A DNA stretch of 64,000 bases, taken from NCBI RefSeq assembly GCF_018449605.1, contig NZ_JAAVUW010000001.1:496001-560000 (forward strand), read 5' to 3'. Shown here piece by piece: positions 27,165-36,655 of the stretch. Under the pieces are notes generated by a model. The model saw only the letters and a program-made list of their open reading frames with translations. It made no database searches and had not been told where the DNA came from. Made by a program: the position numbers and the translations under genes. The stretch is from Luteibacter sp. dw_328. GTDB lineage: Bacteria > Pseudomonadota > Gammaproteobacteria > Xanthomonadales > Rhodanobacteraceae. Each line of letters opens with the position of its first letter. The stretch's first letter is position 1.

Positions 27165-27512
27165 GTGGAAACGTCTGATATGCCCGCCTGTCCCCGTTGC
27201 AGCATGGAGAATACCTACCCCGACGGCGACATCTACGTCTGTCCGGACTGCGCGCACGAATGGCCCCAGCAGTCGGCGAATGTCGCGGATGGCGCCGCTG
27301 TTGTGCGCGACGTTCACGGCAACGTGCTCGACAACGGCGATTCCGTCGTCGTCATCAAGGATCTGAAAGTAAAAGGCTCGTCCATTCCGCTCAAGCAGGG
27401 ATCGATCATCCGAAATATTCGCCTGGTCGACGGCGACGTCGAGCACATCGAAGGCAATTCGGACAAAATCAAGGGTCTTGTGCTGAAGGTGTGTTTTCTG
27501 AAGAAGGCCTGA
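27165..27512 (+). CDS. phnA: PhnA/YjdM-family zinc-ribbon protein
   Basis: 115 residues. N-terminal zinc ribbon with CPRC and CPDC knuckles (about residues 9-12 and 26-29), then the PhnA domain with IKDLKVKGSSIPLKQGS. The family was named from the phosphonate locus but its function is not settled. GTG at 27165 has AAGAGAG seven bases upstream; an ATG at 27180 is also possible and would give a more family-like N-terminus. Confidence 0.85.
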   Translation: METSDMPACPRCSMENTYPDGDIYVCPDCAHEWPQQSANVADGAAVVRDVHGNVLDNGDSVVVIKDLKVKGSSIPLKQGSIIRNIRLVDGDVEHIEGNSDKIKGLVLKVCFLKKA

Positions 27513-27541
27513 GCCACGCGCGTAAGTGTGGACGCCCGCAA

Positions 27542-27572
27542 TTGACTGTAACAAGTGTTACATTTAGCATTC
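27542..27572 (+). promoter_or_regulatory. Second copy of the TGTAAC-N4-GTTACA promoter/operator
   Basis: TTGACT (27542-27547), 17-bp spacer, -10-like TAGCAT (27565-27570), with TGTAAC-AAGT-GTTACA at 27547-27562. 27 of 31 positions match the block upstream of the TetR gene at 20299. It lies 33 bp before the NAD(P)-binding gene start. Confidence 0.7.
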
Positions 27573-27604
27573 TGTGCTTATCTGGCGCTTGAGAACCCGA
27601 CGCG

Positions 27605-28249
27605 ATGCGAATACTGATACTTGGCGCAACGGGCCTGGTGGGGAGACACACTCTCGCGCGGGCATTGGCAGACACGCGTATCCGACAAGTCATTGCCCCG
27701 AGTCGTCGCAGCCTGGCTTCACACCCAAAGCTCGTCAATCCGGTGGCCCAGCAGATCGAATCCTTGCTCCATGAAGCCGATCACTGGCCACTGGATGCGC
27801 TGATATGCGCGATGGGAACCACGATCGGCACGGCCGGCTCGAAAGAAGCCTTTCGTCACGTCGACTACGAACTGCCCCTTGCTTTCGCTGGCCGAGCTGT
27901 TCGTCAAGGCGCAAAGGCACTCGCCCTGGTTTCGTCGCCCGGGGCATCGCTCACCCTGCCGCTGTACTACAACCGCACCAAGGGCGAGCTCGAACGCGAC
28001 ATACAAGGGCTGGGCTACACCTCGCTCACGATCGTCCGCCCGGGCATGATCGGCGGCGACCGGAAAGAGTTCCGACTCGCCGAGCGCCTCGTTCTTCCGG
28101 TGGCAGCGGCGCTTCGGCCGCTGTTGCCCAAGGGCCTCTGGATAAATCCAGCGGAGCGTATCGCCGATATCCTGGTCGATGCGGTTATCGCCCAGACGCA
28201 AGGGCTGCACCGGATCGCATCCAGGGACGTCGTCGAGTACCGCGATTAA
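27605..28249 (+). CDS. NAD(P)-binding (atypical SDR, YraR/HTATIP2-like) protein
   Basis: 214 residues. Rossmann glycine motif GATGLVGRH at residues 7-15; SSPGASLTLPLYYNRTKGELE holds a YxxxK-like Tyr-Asn-Arg-Thr-Lys. This matches small NAD(P)-binding proteins related to YraR and TIP30. Substrate unknown. It is preceded by an operator identical in its arms to that of the TetR gene at 20299, so its expression is probably controlled by that repressor. Its stop overlaps the convergent GH31 gene by 4 bp. Confidence 0.83.
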   Translation: MRILILGATGLVGRHTLARALADTRIRQVIAPSRRSLASHPKLVNPVAQQIESLLHEADHWPLDALICAMGTTIGTAGSKEAFRHVDYELPLAFAGRAVRQGAKALALVSSPGASLTLPLYYNRTKGELERDIQGLGYTSLTIVRPGMIGGDRKEFRLAERLVLPVAAALRPLLPKGLWINPAERIADILVDAVIAQTQGLHRIASRDVVEYRD

Positions 28250-30855
28250 TCGTTCCGCGACGCCCTCGCCTTGAACTGCGCGCGCATGTCCGCAGGCAGC
28301 CCACCTTTCTCCAGCGACTGGTCAAGCTGACTGACTCGTGCGCGGAAGGCTGCCACTTCCTGGGCAAAGCGCTCGGGGTGGTAGTCGATGAGGCGATCGG
28401 CCTGTGCCGCTTCGGAGAGTTCGTCAGGGATACCGCCGAACTCGGTCCAGTGGCTCTTCAGCCATTCGACCGCCTCGCGCACGTCTCGCATTTGACCCGC
28501 AAGACCGTCGACATCCGGTGCGTCGTTGGGCCAGGTGACTTCCACCATCTGGGCGTTGGCGAAATCGTGCACGGGCAATGCTACCTGCAGCGCAAGTGTG
28601 CGGCCCTCGAGACGCCACGTGCCGGGCGTGAGATCGGCGTCGCCGTCCACACGTTTCACGGGCTGGCCATCGACGGTCACGTTCGACGGCATGGCCGAGG
28701 CCATGAAGGCGACGCTCCAGCGTCGCGTCGTCGGCATGCCCGCATAGTGACCTGCGCGGGGAGCGATACGCAGGCGCACCGCGTGCTTCGACCACTCGGT
28801 GGCCAGTGCGGTCCGCGCGAACGCCGTGCCGCGATATCCCTCGTCGTCGCCTGCGTCTTCGTATAGTTCGGTCTGCTGGCTTTTCCCGGGGTAAACGACA
28901 ATGGTGCGAGCACCATCGTCGTTCGCCACGCTATGGGTGGGATCGCTGTTGGTCGGCACGATGGCGCCTGCGCGTGCGAACACCGGCACGTCGTCGAGCC
29001 GGTAGCGACCGCCGACGATTCGGCCACCCTCCCGTGTGCGCCCGCGCGTCACGTCGAACCATTTGCCGCTGGGAAGCCATGTGTCCTGTTTTGCGAAGCC
29101 ATCGGCATCTGCCGCCGCGGTCACGGGAGCCACCAGAAGGTCGTCGCCGAACATGTACTGCCCGCTGGACCGGTACGCCTTCTCGTCTTCCGGCCACGCG
29201 TAGTACATGGGCCGGACCAGCGAGATACCGGTGTCAAAGGCTTTGCGACCCATCGTGTACGTGTAGGGAAGCAGGGTGTAGCGCGTGAGTACGGTGTGGC
29301 GTAGTGCATCGAACTGCGCCGGCGCGAAGCGCCAGGGTTCCTTGCGCAGATCGGGATTCTTCGTGGTGTGCGTCCGCATGATCGGGCTGTACGCGCCGAA
29401 TTGCATCCAGCGAATGTAGAGCTCCGGGTCGATCCGGCGCGTCGCCGGATCGCTCTCATCGCGGAAGGTATGGCCGCCCAGATCGTGACTCCAGTAGCCG
29501 TACAGCACGTTGGAGGCGGTGGCGGTGAAACGGGGTTGGAAGGCCAGCGATCCCCATGAGATGATGGAATCGCCCGAGAAACCGATCTGGTAACGATGGT
29601 TACCCAGGCCGCCCCAACGGTGATAGATGAGCGCACGCTGCTCACCCTGCTGCTGCATGTGGGTGAAGAAAACATGGTTGAGCCACCAGGTGTTGCTCAG
29701 GCCAGGCAGTGCCTTCGACTCTCGCCATTGCTGCCAGTCCAGCCACCAGAAGCTCACGCCCATGTGTTGCAGCGGATCGAGGACGGCATGGAACAACGCA
29801 GCCATATAAGCCGGGTCCGCGGCTTCGAATGCCAGCGGCTTAGCCGGATCGGCCTTCAGATCCCCCATGAAGCGACCGTAGGACTCCTCGTGAGGCAGGA
29901 CGCCGGAAGCCGGGTGCAGATTCAGCGTGACCTTGAGGCCTTGCCCCCGCAGCCACTGGAGCAGGCGTTCCGGCTCCGGAAAGAGAGCGCGATTCCAGGT
30001 GAAGCCTGTCCAGCCCATGGTCTGTCCGTTGATGTCATCCCGCGGATGTACAGACGAGAGCCCATCGGTACGGTGCCAGTCCATGTCGATGACCAGCACG
30101 TCGAGCGGAATGCGATAGCGCACGAAGTCGGCGACGACATCGCGCAGTTCGCTGTCACTGTAGTTCCAGTAGCGCGACCACCAGTACCCGAAGGCGTAGC
30201 GCGGCGGTAGCGGCTCTCGACCAGCCAGCAGCGCGAAATCCTGCAGGGCCGCGGCGTAATCGTGGCCATACCCGAAAAAGGTCCAGTCAGTGCAGCCCTC
30301 ACAGGCCCTGCGATGAACCCACGGTAGTTTCTCGTTGCCGAAGACGAAACTGCCGGTGTCGTCGACCACGTGCCAGCCTTCGCGCGAGAGCAGGCCATCG
30401 CCCAGATCGAGGGGCGTGTTATCGGCAGCGTGGCGGTCACCGTCGACCTGGTCGAGGGTGCGAGCTGTGCCGCCGAGGTTGGCGGTGTCCTTCTGGCCGG
30501 GATGCCAGTTGAAAGAGGTTTTCGCCTTGCTGGAAACGATGCCAAGGTTGTCAGCCGTAAAGACGCCCGTGCCTTCTTTGTAGCGAAGAGTGATGTCGCT
30601 GGTGCGAATGACCAGCCAGCCTTTCTCGTGAGAGACCTTCGCGTCGACGGCAGGGGCGCCTGTGCGCGTCGCAAATACCAGCGACGGCGCGTCTTCAAAG
30701 CGGCCGCCTTCGGCATACTCCATACGGATGACGCGCGGCGTAAGCACGGTGAAGCGGGCGGATCCGCTGATGACAGGTGGTGTGGATGCCTGGACGACCG
30801 ATGTGCCGGTCAGGAGCAATACCGTCGAAAACAAGATCTTCCGCGCTAGCATCAT
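28246..30855 (-). CDS. Exported glycoside hydrolase family 31 (alpha-glucosidase/alpha-xylosidase type)
   Basis: 869 residues: signal peptide (about 1-23, LLLTGTSVVQAS), N-terminal beta-sandwich, catalytic TIM barrel (about 230-560), C-terminal beta domains and a helical tail of about 100 residues. The nucleophile Asp is in FWWLDWQQW, the acid/base Asp in IGFSGDSIISW, and RYWNYSDSELRDVV is a further family segment. It cleaves alpha-linked glucosides or xylosides outside the cytoplasm; exact specificity is not clear. The helical C-terminal extension (after about 780) is unassigned. The ribosome-binding site is weak. Confidence 0.9.
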   Translation of the reverse strand: MMLARKILFSTVLLLTGTSVVQASTPPVISGSARFTVLTPRVIRMEYAEGGRFEDAPSLVFATRTGAPAVDAKVSHEKGWLVIRTSDITLRYKEGTGVFTADNLGIVSSKAKTSFNWHPGQKDTANLGGTARTLDQVDGDRHAADNTPLDLGDGLLSREGWHVVDDTGSFVFGNEKLPWVHRRACEGCTDWTFFGYGHDYAAALQDFALLAGREPLPPRYAFGYWWSRYWNYSDSELRDVVADFVRYRIPLDVLVIDMDWHRTDGLSSVHPRDDINGQTMGWTGFTWNRALFPEPERLLQWLRGQGLKVTLNLHPASGVLPHEESYGRFMGDLKADPAKPLAFEAADPAYMAALFHAVLDPLQHMGVSFWWLDWQQWRESKALPGLSNTWWLNHVFFTHMQQQGEQRALIYHRWGGLGNHRYQIGFSGDSIISWGSLAFQPRFTATASNVLYGYWSHDLGGHTFRDESDPATRRIDPELYIRWMQFGAYSPIMRTHTTKNPDLRKEPWRFAPAQFDALRHTVLTRYTLLPYTYTMGRKAFDTGISLVRPMYYAWPEDEKAYRSSGQYMFGDDLLVAPVTAAADADGFAKQDTWLPSGKWFDVTRGRTREGGRIVGGRYRLDDVPVFARAGAIVPTNSDPTHSVANDDGARTIVVYPGKSQQTELYEDAGDDEGYRGTAFARTALATEWSKHAVRLRIAPRAGHYAGMPTTRRWSVAFMASAMPSNVTVDGQPVKRVDGDADLTPGTWRLEGRTLALQVALPVHDFANAQMVEVTWPNDAPDVDGLAGQMRDVREAVEWLKSHWTEFGGIPDELSEAAQADRLIDYHPERFAQEVAAFRARVSQLDQSLEKGGLPADMRAQFKARASRND

Positions 30856-31011
30856 GCGTTTGGCCCCAGTCGGAGAACGCCCGGGCAGCCCGGGCAACAC
30901 CCGACCGTAACATGTCACGCTGGCTTCGCACTGCGTCATCCGGCACAGTCCGACGGCGCCTTCAACGTACCTGTATCTTATGGTTCTTCCCCTTCCCTGG
31001 AGACCTCAGTC

Positions 31012-31563
31012 ATGAAGCCACTAATGACGTTCGCTGCACTCGTGTTAGCCGGTACAGCCGCTCTCGCCACCCCCGCCTCCGCCGCCCTGAAGGAAGGCAC
31101 ACAGGCGCCGGACTTCGCCGCGCCGGCCTACCTCGCTGGCAAGCCGTTTACTTTCAGGCTCGCCGATGCCCTGAAGGAAGGCCCGGTGGTGGTCTACTTC
31201 TTCCCGGCAGCGCACACGGATGGCTGCAATGTCGAAGCCCACATGTTTTCGGAGGCGATCGACAAGTTCAAGGCGCTGCACGCCACGGTGATCGGCGTGA
31301 CGGCGGGCAACACCGGTGAGCTGGCGGATTTCTCGAAAGAGAACGAACACTGCGGCGGCAAGTTCCCGGTGGCGGCCGACGAGGGTGCGAAAATCGCAAA
31401 AGAGTACGACGCCATGCTGATGCTTCGGCCGGGCTGGTCGGACCGTACGTCCTATGTGATCGCCCCATCCGGGAAGATCACGCACGTCTATTCGAGCCTC
31501 AAGCCGCAGAAGCATGTCCAGGAGACGCTCGACGCCGTGAAAGCGATCGAGGGTAACCACTAA
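31012..31563 (+). CDS. Exported peroxiredoxin (AhpC/TSA family)
   Basis: 183 residues with a signal peptide (about 1-24). The peroxidatic motif PxxxTxxC is Pro65, Thr69, Cys72 (FFPAAHTDGCNVEAH). The usual BCP/PrxQ second Cys five residues later is absent; Cys114 (ENEHCGGKF) may be the resolving Cys. It reduces peroxides in the periplasm using an unknown thiol donor. GGAGA precedes the ATG. The HAD gene starts three bases after its stop. Confidence 0.88.
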   Translation: MKPLMTFAALVLAGTAALATPASAALKEGTQAPDFAAPAYLAGKPFTFRLADALKEGPVVVYFFPAAHTDGCNVEAHMFSEAIDKFKALHATVIGVTAGNTGELADFSKENEHCGGKFPVAADEGAKIAKEYDAMLMLRPGWSDRTSYVIAPSGKITHVYSSLKPQKHVQETLDAVKAIEGNH

Positions 31564-31566
31564 ACG

Positions 31567-32253
31567 GTGCAGCTCGATTCGACGCCCGAGGTCCGACGGG
31601 ATTGCGCCGTGTTCGATCTGGACAAGACGCTGCTGTCGGCGGATTCAACCGTAGCCTGGATGCGCGGCTTGCTTAGCGCGTCTCCATGGAAGCGGCTTGC
31701 CTTACTGCCGGTCCTTCCCGTGGCATGGGTTCTTCTTCACCTCTCCTGGGCGAGACGCGCGGGCGCGTCCGTCCTGCTGTGGATTACCACCTACGGACTT
31801 GATCGCTCTGCCGTGGAGCAAAGCATCGACGCGTTCGCGACGCGTTTCGAGGGAGGCCTGCAAGGCTTGCGCTGGTTTGACGATGGCATGGAACGACTCG
31901 GGGAGCACATCGCCCGTGGCGATCGTGTGGTTGTCGTTACGGCGGCTCCCCAATGGCTCGCCGAGCGGTTGCTCGTTGCCTTCGGCAGCGATCTGGAAGT
32001 CATCGGCTCGACCCTGCGAAGGGCAGGTGGCGGCTGGATCATGCAGCGCCACTGCCGCGGCGCCGAGAAGTGCCGGATGCTTTCCGAAGCGGGATACGGT
32101 GAATCGTGGCGGTACGCCTATAGCGACAGCGAGGATGACTCGCCGATGCTTGCACGGGCACAGGAAGCCTTCCTCATCAACCCGAGTACGACGACTCAAC
32201 GACGAGCCGCCGCACGCGGAGTGGTTCATGCCACGACGGTTCGATGGCGGTAG
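31567..32253 (+). CDS. HAD-superfamily (subclass IB) phosphatase-like protein
   Basis: 228 residues. Motif I is FDLDKTLLSADST (Asp17 nucleophile, Asp19), motif II VVVTAAP, motif III Lys in GAEKCRML, and motif IV SDSEDDSPML. This is the SerB/PAP-like pattern. The cap region contains a hydrophobic stretch (LALLPVLPVAWVLLHLSW) that may attach it to the membrane. Starts with GTG three bases after the peroxiredoxin stop; probably co-transcribed. Confidence 0.85.
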   Translation: MQLDSTPEVRRDCAVFDLDKTLLSADSTVAWMRGLLSASPWKRLALLPVLPVAWVLLHLSWARRAGASVLLWITTYGLDRSAVEQSIDAFATRFEGGLQGLRWFDDGMERLGEHIARGDRVVVVTAAPQWLAERLLVAFGSDLEVIGSTLRRAGGGWIMQRHCRGAEKCRMLSEAGYGESWRYAYSDSEDDSPMLARAQEAFLINPSTTTQRRAAARGVVHATTVRWR

Positions 32254-32259
32254 GCCGAA

Positions 32260-32730
32260 TCAGAACGGCTTGGTCGGCAGATATTTCCCGTTCAACGTGA
32301 TCACCGCACGTTCGCCGCCATCGGGATCTGACACCTTTTTCACGTCGAGCTTGAAGTTGATGGCACTGATGATGCCGTCACCGAACTTCTCATGGACCAA
32401 AGCCTTGAGAGTCGTTCCATACACCTGGATCATTTCGTAGAACCGGTAAATGGTCGGGTCGGTCGGCACGCCGTTGCCGATGCTTCCGCGCACAGGAATG
32501 GTCTGTAGCAGGGCAATCGCGTCCTGGTCCAGCCCGAGCTTCTTGCCCACGACCTCAGCGGCGTCAGCGGGCAGCGGATGCTGGCCGAGCAGGGCGGCGG
32601 TGACAAAGGCCTCCGACAAGCCGGTGCCGTCGGCAATCTGGGCGAAGGTCAGCGACTTCTTCGCCTTCGCGAGGACGATGGTGTCAGCGAGGTCGAGGCG
32701 GGAAACGTTGCGAAACTGGGTCTGGGTCAT
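32260..32730 (-). CDS. cynS: Cyanate hydratase (cyanase)
   Basis: 156 residues, the usual length. Converts cyanate and bicarbonate to ammonia and carbon dioxide as a homodecamer. The catalytic residues Arg96, Glu99 and Ser122 fall at the E. coli numbers (YRFYEM and ISAINF). The open frame continues upstream but the ATG at 32730 gives the family N-terminus. Second gene of the operon, 41 bp after the carbonic anhydrase gene. Confidence 0.96.
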   Translation of the reverse strand: MTQTQFRNVSRLDLADTIVLAKAKKSLTFAQIADGTGLSEAFVTAALLGQHPLPADAAEVVGKKLGLDQDAIALLQTIPVRGSIGNGVPTDPTIYRFYEMIQVYGTTLKALVHEKFGDGIISAINFKLDVKKVSDPDGGERAVITLNGKYLPTKPF

Positions 32731-32771
32731 GTCAGGTCTCGGTGTGTGGACAGTGGGATCAAGCAGCCGGA

Positions 32772-33431
32772 TCAAGCAGCCACGCGGGATGGCGTAGCGG
32801 TTGCGCAGGCATGGGGATGGCCTGCCAGGGAGACAAATTCGCCGGTCGTTCCGTCGTACGCATCGATGCCGCCGCTCTCGATGTCGTAGAACCAGCCGTG
32901 CAGGGCCAGGCGTCCTTCCTTCAGCGCCAGGCGCACGGACGGATGGGTTTGCAGGTTGGCGAGCTGCGAGACGACATTTTCGCGGCCCATCGCTTCGATC
33001 TTGGCGGCGGCGCTTTCGTGTGAGCGGGCTTCGTTGACGACACGTGCCGAGTCGGCATATCGCAACCAATGGGCGACGGCAGGCATGTCGGTCATGCACG
33101 TGCAGTTCGCGATGGCCGACATCGCACCGCAGCTGGAGTGTCCACAGACAACGATATCAGTCACTTTCAGTGCGACCACGGCGTACTCGACCGTCGCGGT
33201 GACGCCGCCGGGTTCGGGCCCGTATGACGGCACGATGTTGCCGGCATTGCGGATGACGAAAAGCTCCCCGGGCTCTTGCTGGGTCACCAGCTCCGGTACC
33301 AGGCGGCTGTCCGAGCATGAGATGAAGAGCGTACTGGGGCTCTGGCCGCCAGCCAGGTCCTTGAACAGCTTCGCCCGGGCGGGGAAAGCGTCATGCTGGA
33401 ATTTGAGGATGCCGTTGATGATGTCTTGCAC
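32772..33431 (-). CDS. cynT: Beta-class carbonic anhydrase (cyanate operon)
   Basis: 219 residues. Zinc ligands Cys39, His98 and Cys101, with the Asp41-Arg43 dyad ([15 protein letters not shown]). It retains bicarbonate for cyanase by hydrating the carbon dioxide released. Starts with a GTG having GGAG six bases upstream. First gene of the cynTS operon, divergent from cynR. Confidence 0.95.
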   Translation of the reverse strand: MQDIINGILKFQHDAFPARAKLFKDLAGGQSPSTLFISCSDSRLVPELVTQQEPGELFVIRNAGNIVPSYGPEPGGVTATVEYAVVALKVTDIVVCGHSSCGAMSAIANCTCMTDMPAVAHWLRYADSARVVNEARSHESAAAKIEAMGRENVVSQLANLQTHPSVRLALKEGRLALHGWFYDIESGGIDAYDGTTGEFVSLAGHPHACATATPSRVAA

Positions 33432-33480
33432 GATGAGCTCCGCGTCTGGCTGGTGGGAGCGAGACTAGGGCGGGACCGGC

Positions 33481-33502
33481 ATAACGTAAAATACCGAGTT
33501 AT
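33481..33502. promoter_or_regulatory. ATAAC-N12-GTTAT inverted repeat, candidate CynR site
   Basis: Five-base inverted arms 22 bp across in the 104-bp region between cynT and cynR, the spacing and AT-content expected of a LysR-type site. It lies 34 bp before the cynR start. Confidence 0.5.
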
Positions 33503-33535
33503 AATGAAGTCCATCGGATTTTCTTATGGATTCCC

Positions 33536-34426
33536 ATGCTCTCGCGCCATGTCAGATATTTTCTGGCCGTAGCAGCGCACGGCAGCTTCACGCGCGCCGC
33601 GACGGCGCTGCATGTCTCCCAGCCAGCGTTGTCCCAGCAGATAAAGCAGCTCGAAGAAAGTCTCGGGGCACAGCTGTTCGACCGCTCGGGACGCGCAACA
33701 CGACTGACGGACGCCGGAGAGGTCTATGCGAACCATGCGCGCAAAGCTCTCAGGGATCTGGAGGAAGGCCGGCGAGCCATTCACGATGTCGGAGACCTCA
33801 GTCGGGGGTCGCTACGCATTGGCGTGACACCGACCTTCACAGCCTACTTCGCCGGGCCCCTGATCGAGTCGTTTCACGGCCGATACCCGCACGTGACCCT
33901 GTCGCTGCGCGAGATGCCGCAGGAACGCATGGAGGCGTTGCTTGCCGAAGACACGTTGGACATCGGCATCGCATTCGACGATGTCCACTCGGCTGACATC
34001 GAAGCCACGCCACTGATGATCGAGTCACTCGCCCTGGTCGTCGGACGGCAACATCCGCTGGCAAAGCGACGCAGGGTGGGGGCTGATGCGATCGGCAGCG
34101 AGTCGATGATCCTGTTGACCGAGGAATTCGCAACGCGCGAGCAGATCGATCGCTACTTCCGCGAGAATCGTATCCGGCCGATCGTGGCGATCGAGGCCAA
34201 CTCCATCACAGCCGTCGTCGAAGCGGTTCGGAGAACGACGCTCTCGACGCTTCTTCCTGCCGCCATTGCCCATGGCAGCAAGGACCTTTTCGCCATCGCC
34301 CTGGAGCCCCAGACCCTGCAACGGACCGCGGCACTCCTCGGGCGCAAGACCGCCTATCGAAGTGCGGCTGGTCAGGCGTTCACCGCACTGGCGCGCGAGC
34401 TTGCCGGTTCACTCGAAGAAATGTGA
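33536..34426 (+). CDS. cynR: LysR-family cyn operon activator
   Basis: 296 residues. N-terminal helix-turn-helix ([25 protein letters not shown], here residues 18-42) and an effector domain with [10 protein letters not shown]. Sequence and divergent position next to cynTS identify it as CynR, which activates the operon with cyanate and represses itself. Start ATG at 33536 gives [16 protein letters not shown], the canonical CynR N-terminus. Confidence 0.92.
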   Translation: MLSRHVRYFLAVAAHGSFTRAATALHVSQPALSQQIKQLEESLGAQLFDRSGRATRLTDAGEVYANHARKALRDLEEGRRAIHDVGDLSRGSLRIGVTPTFTAYFAGPLIESFHGRYPHVTLSLREMPQERMEALLAEDTLDIGIAFDDVHSADIEATPLMIESLALVVGRQHPLAKRRRVGADAIGSESMILLTEEFATREQIDRYFRENRIRPIVAIEANSITAVVEAVRRTTLSTLLPAAIAHGSKDLFAIALEPQTLQRTAALLGRKTAYRSAAGQAFTALARELAGSLEEM

Positions 34427-34540
34427 TGTCCGTTGCGATTTGAGGCAGGGCGAGCCGCCGGGGGCGGTAACGTGCACAAATTGTCATAACCCGTCGTGAT
34501 AATCGCCGGCGCAGGGGACAACCAGCGCACGGGGATACGC

Positions 34541-36640
34541 ATGACGATCCAGGACCGACGACACTTCCTGAAGCTTTCCCTTGGCGCGGCGGGTGCCGCG
34601 TTCACGGCGTCGGTACTGCCGCCATCCATCCAGAAGGCGCTCGCGATACCCGCGGCACGTCGTACTGGCACGCTCAAGGACGTCGAACACGTGGTCATCC
34701 TCATGCAGGAGAACCGCTCGTTCGATCATTACTTCGGCAGCATGCGCGGCGTGCGAGGCTTCGGTGATCCCCGGACACTCACGCTCTCCAGTGGCCGCTC
34801 AGTCTGGCACCAGCCGCTGACCGCCGGCAGTGACGACTATCTGCTCCCGTTCCGCCCGCAGGCGGACAACCTCGGCCTGCAGTTCATCGAAGATCTTCCG
34901 CACGGCTGGAACGATACGCACGGCGCCTTCAACGCCGGCAAGTACGACCAATGGGTGCCGTCGAAGGGCACGACGACCATGGCTTACCTGACGCGCGAGG
35001 ACATCCCGTTCCACTATGCGCTGGCGGACGCCTTTACCGTCTGCGACGCGTATCACTGCTCGATGCTTTCCTCGACCGATCCCAACCGTTACTACATGTG
35101 GACCGGTTACGTCGGCAACGACGGGCAGGGTGGCGGACCGGTGCTCTCCAATGCGGAGCTGGGCTACGGCTGGACGACCTACCCGGAACGTCTCGAGGCG
35201 GCCGGCGTGTCGTGGAAGATATACCAGGACGTGGGTACCGGCCTCGACGCGGCGGGCGGCTGGGGCTGGGGTTCCAATCCCTACATCGGCAACTATGGCG
35301 ACAACTCGCTCCTCTACTTCAATCAGTACCGGAATGCCGAGCCGGGCAACCCGTTGTACGACAAAGCCCGCACGGGCACGAATACGCTGAATGGGCAGTC
35401 GCTGTTCGACCTCCTGCAGAAGGATGTCATGGCCGACCGCCTGCCGCAGGTTTCATGGATCGCGGCACCCGAAGCGTATACCGAGCACCCTAGCTGGCCC
35501 GCCAACTACGGTGCCTGGTATGTCGACCAGGTGCTCGATGCCTTGACGGCCAATCCGGACGTCTGGAGCAAGACGGCGCTGTTCATTACCTACGATGAAA
35601 ACGACGGCTTCTTCGATCACATGCTGCCGGCGTACCCGCCGCAGTCACGCGACCGGGGGCTGTCCACGGTCAGCATCGATGGTGAAGTCTACGCGGGCGG
35701 CAACGGTTTCAATGCGGGCGTTTACGGCCTTGGCGTGCGTGTACCGATGATGGTCGTTTCGCCGTGGAGCAAGGGCGGCTGGGTGTGTTCGGAGACCTAC
35801 GACCATACGTCCATCCTCCGTTTCCTCGAGCAGCGCTTCGGTGTGCGCGAGCCGAACATCTCTGCCTGGCGGCGTGCGGTCTGCGGCGACCTGACCCGCG
35901 CCTTCGATTTTGAAGGCCACGATGGGCGCGTGCCGCCTTTGCCCTCGACCACGGGCTACCAGCCTGATCGCACTACCCACAGTGACTTCAGTCCGACGCC
36001 GCCGACTCACCAGCAGCTTCCGCGACAGGAGCGTGGGCAACGTCCGGCGCGTGCACTGGCCTACGCACTCGAAGTGACAGGCAAGCTCGACCAGGCACAG
36101 GGACGTTACGTCCTTGGATTCGGCAACACCGGCGACATCGGTGCCTGCTTCAGCGTGACCTCGTCGCTCCGTTCCGACGGTCCGTGGACCTATACGGTGG
36201 AAGCCGGTAAATCGTTGTCCGACTACTGGACCAGCTCCAACAGCGGCGATGCGTACGACCTCACCGTGATCGGGCCGAACGGCTTCCTTCGCCAGTTCAG
36301 TGGCAAGCAGCCGGGTCTGGTCGAAGATCGCCGGCGTCTTGCGCTACCCGAGGTCACGATGTCCGAGGGACGTCATTCGGGTGAGTTGCATCTGGTCATG
36401 AGCAACGAGGGTGGGCGTCCTTGCGCCATTACGATCGAAGCCAACGCGTATCTCCGCCAACCGCCGCAGCGTTTCTGGCTGCAGCCGGGGGAGCACGCGG
36501 AGGCCCGGTTCGATATCACCGGCTGCGACCATTGGTACGACCTTACCGCGACCAGTGATTCCGATGCGTCGTTTCGCCGGCGGTTCGCGGGGCACCGCGA
36601 GACCGGGCAGGCATCCGTCTCCGATCCGGCGTTCTCCTAG
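34541..36640 (+). CDS. Tat-exported phosphocholine-type phospholipase C
   Basis: 699 residues. Twin-arginine signal at the N-terminus (RRHFLKLSLGAAG, Arg6-Arg7). Phosphoesterase family domain (about 40-420; HVVILMQENRSFDHYFG, with the metal-binding Glu-Asn, and TYDENDGFFDH), then C-terminal DUF756 domains (about 480-690). This is the PlcN/PlcH-like architecture that hydrolyses phosphatidylcholine or phosphatidylserine outside the cytoplasm. The ATG at 34541 follows GGGGA. Confidence 0.92.
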   Translation: MTIQDRRHFLKLSLGAAGAAFTASVLPPSIQKALAIPAARRTGTLKDVEHVVILMQENRSFDHYFGSMRGVRGFGDPRTLTLSSGRSVWHQPLTAGSDDYLLPFRPQADNLGLQFIEDLPHGWNDTHGAFNAGKYDQWVPSKGTTTMAYLTREDIPFHYALADAFTVCDAYHCSMLSSTDPNRYYMWTGYVGNDGQGGGPVLSNAELGYGWTTYPERLEAAGVSWKIYQDVGTGLDAAGGWGWGSNPYIGNYGDNSLLYFNQYRNAEPGNPLYDKARTGTNTLNGQSLFDLLQKDVMADRLPQVSWIAAPEAYTEHPSWPANYGAWYVDQVLDALTANPDVWSKTALFITYDENDGFFDHMLPAYPPQSRDRGLSTVSIDGEVYAGGNGFNAGVYGLGVRVPMMVVSPWSKGGWVCSETYDHTSILRFLEQRFGVREPNISAWRRAVCGDLTRAFDFEGHDGRVPPLPSTTGYQPDRTTHSDFSPTPPTHQQLPRQERGQRPARALAYALEVTGKLDQAQGRYVLGFGNTGDIGACFSVTSSLRSDGPWTYTVEAGKSLSDYWTSSNSGDAYDLTVIGPNGFLRQFSGKQPGLVEDRRRLALPEVTMSEGRHSGELHLVMSNEGGRPCAITIEANAYLRQPPQRFWLQPGEHAEARFDITGCDHWYDLTATSDSDASFRRRFAGHRETGQASVSDPAFS

Positions 36641-36655
36641 CCAGGGGAACCTCGG

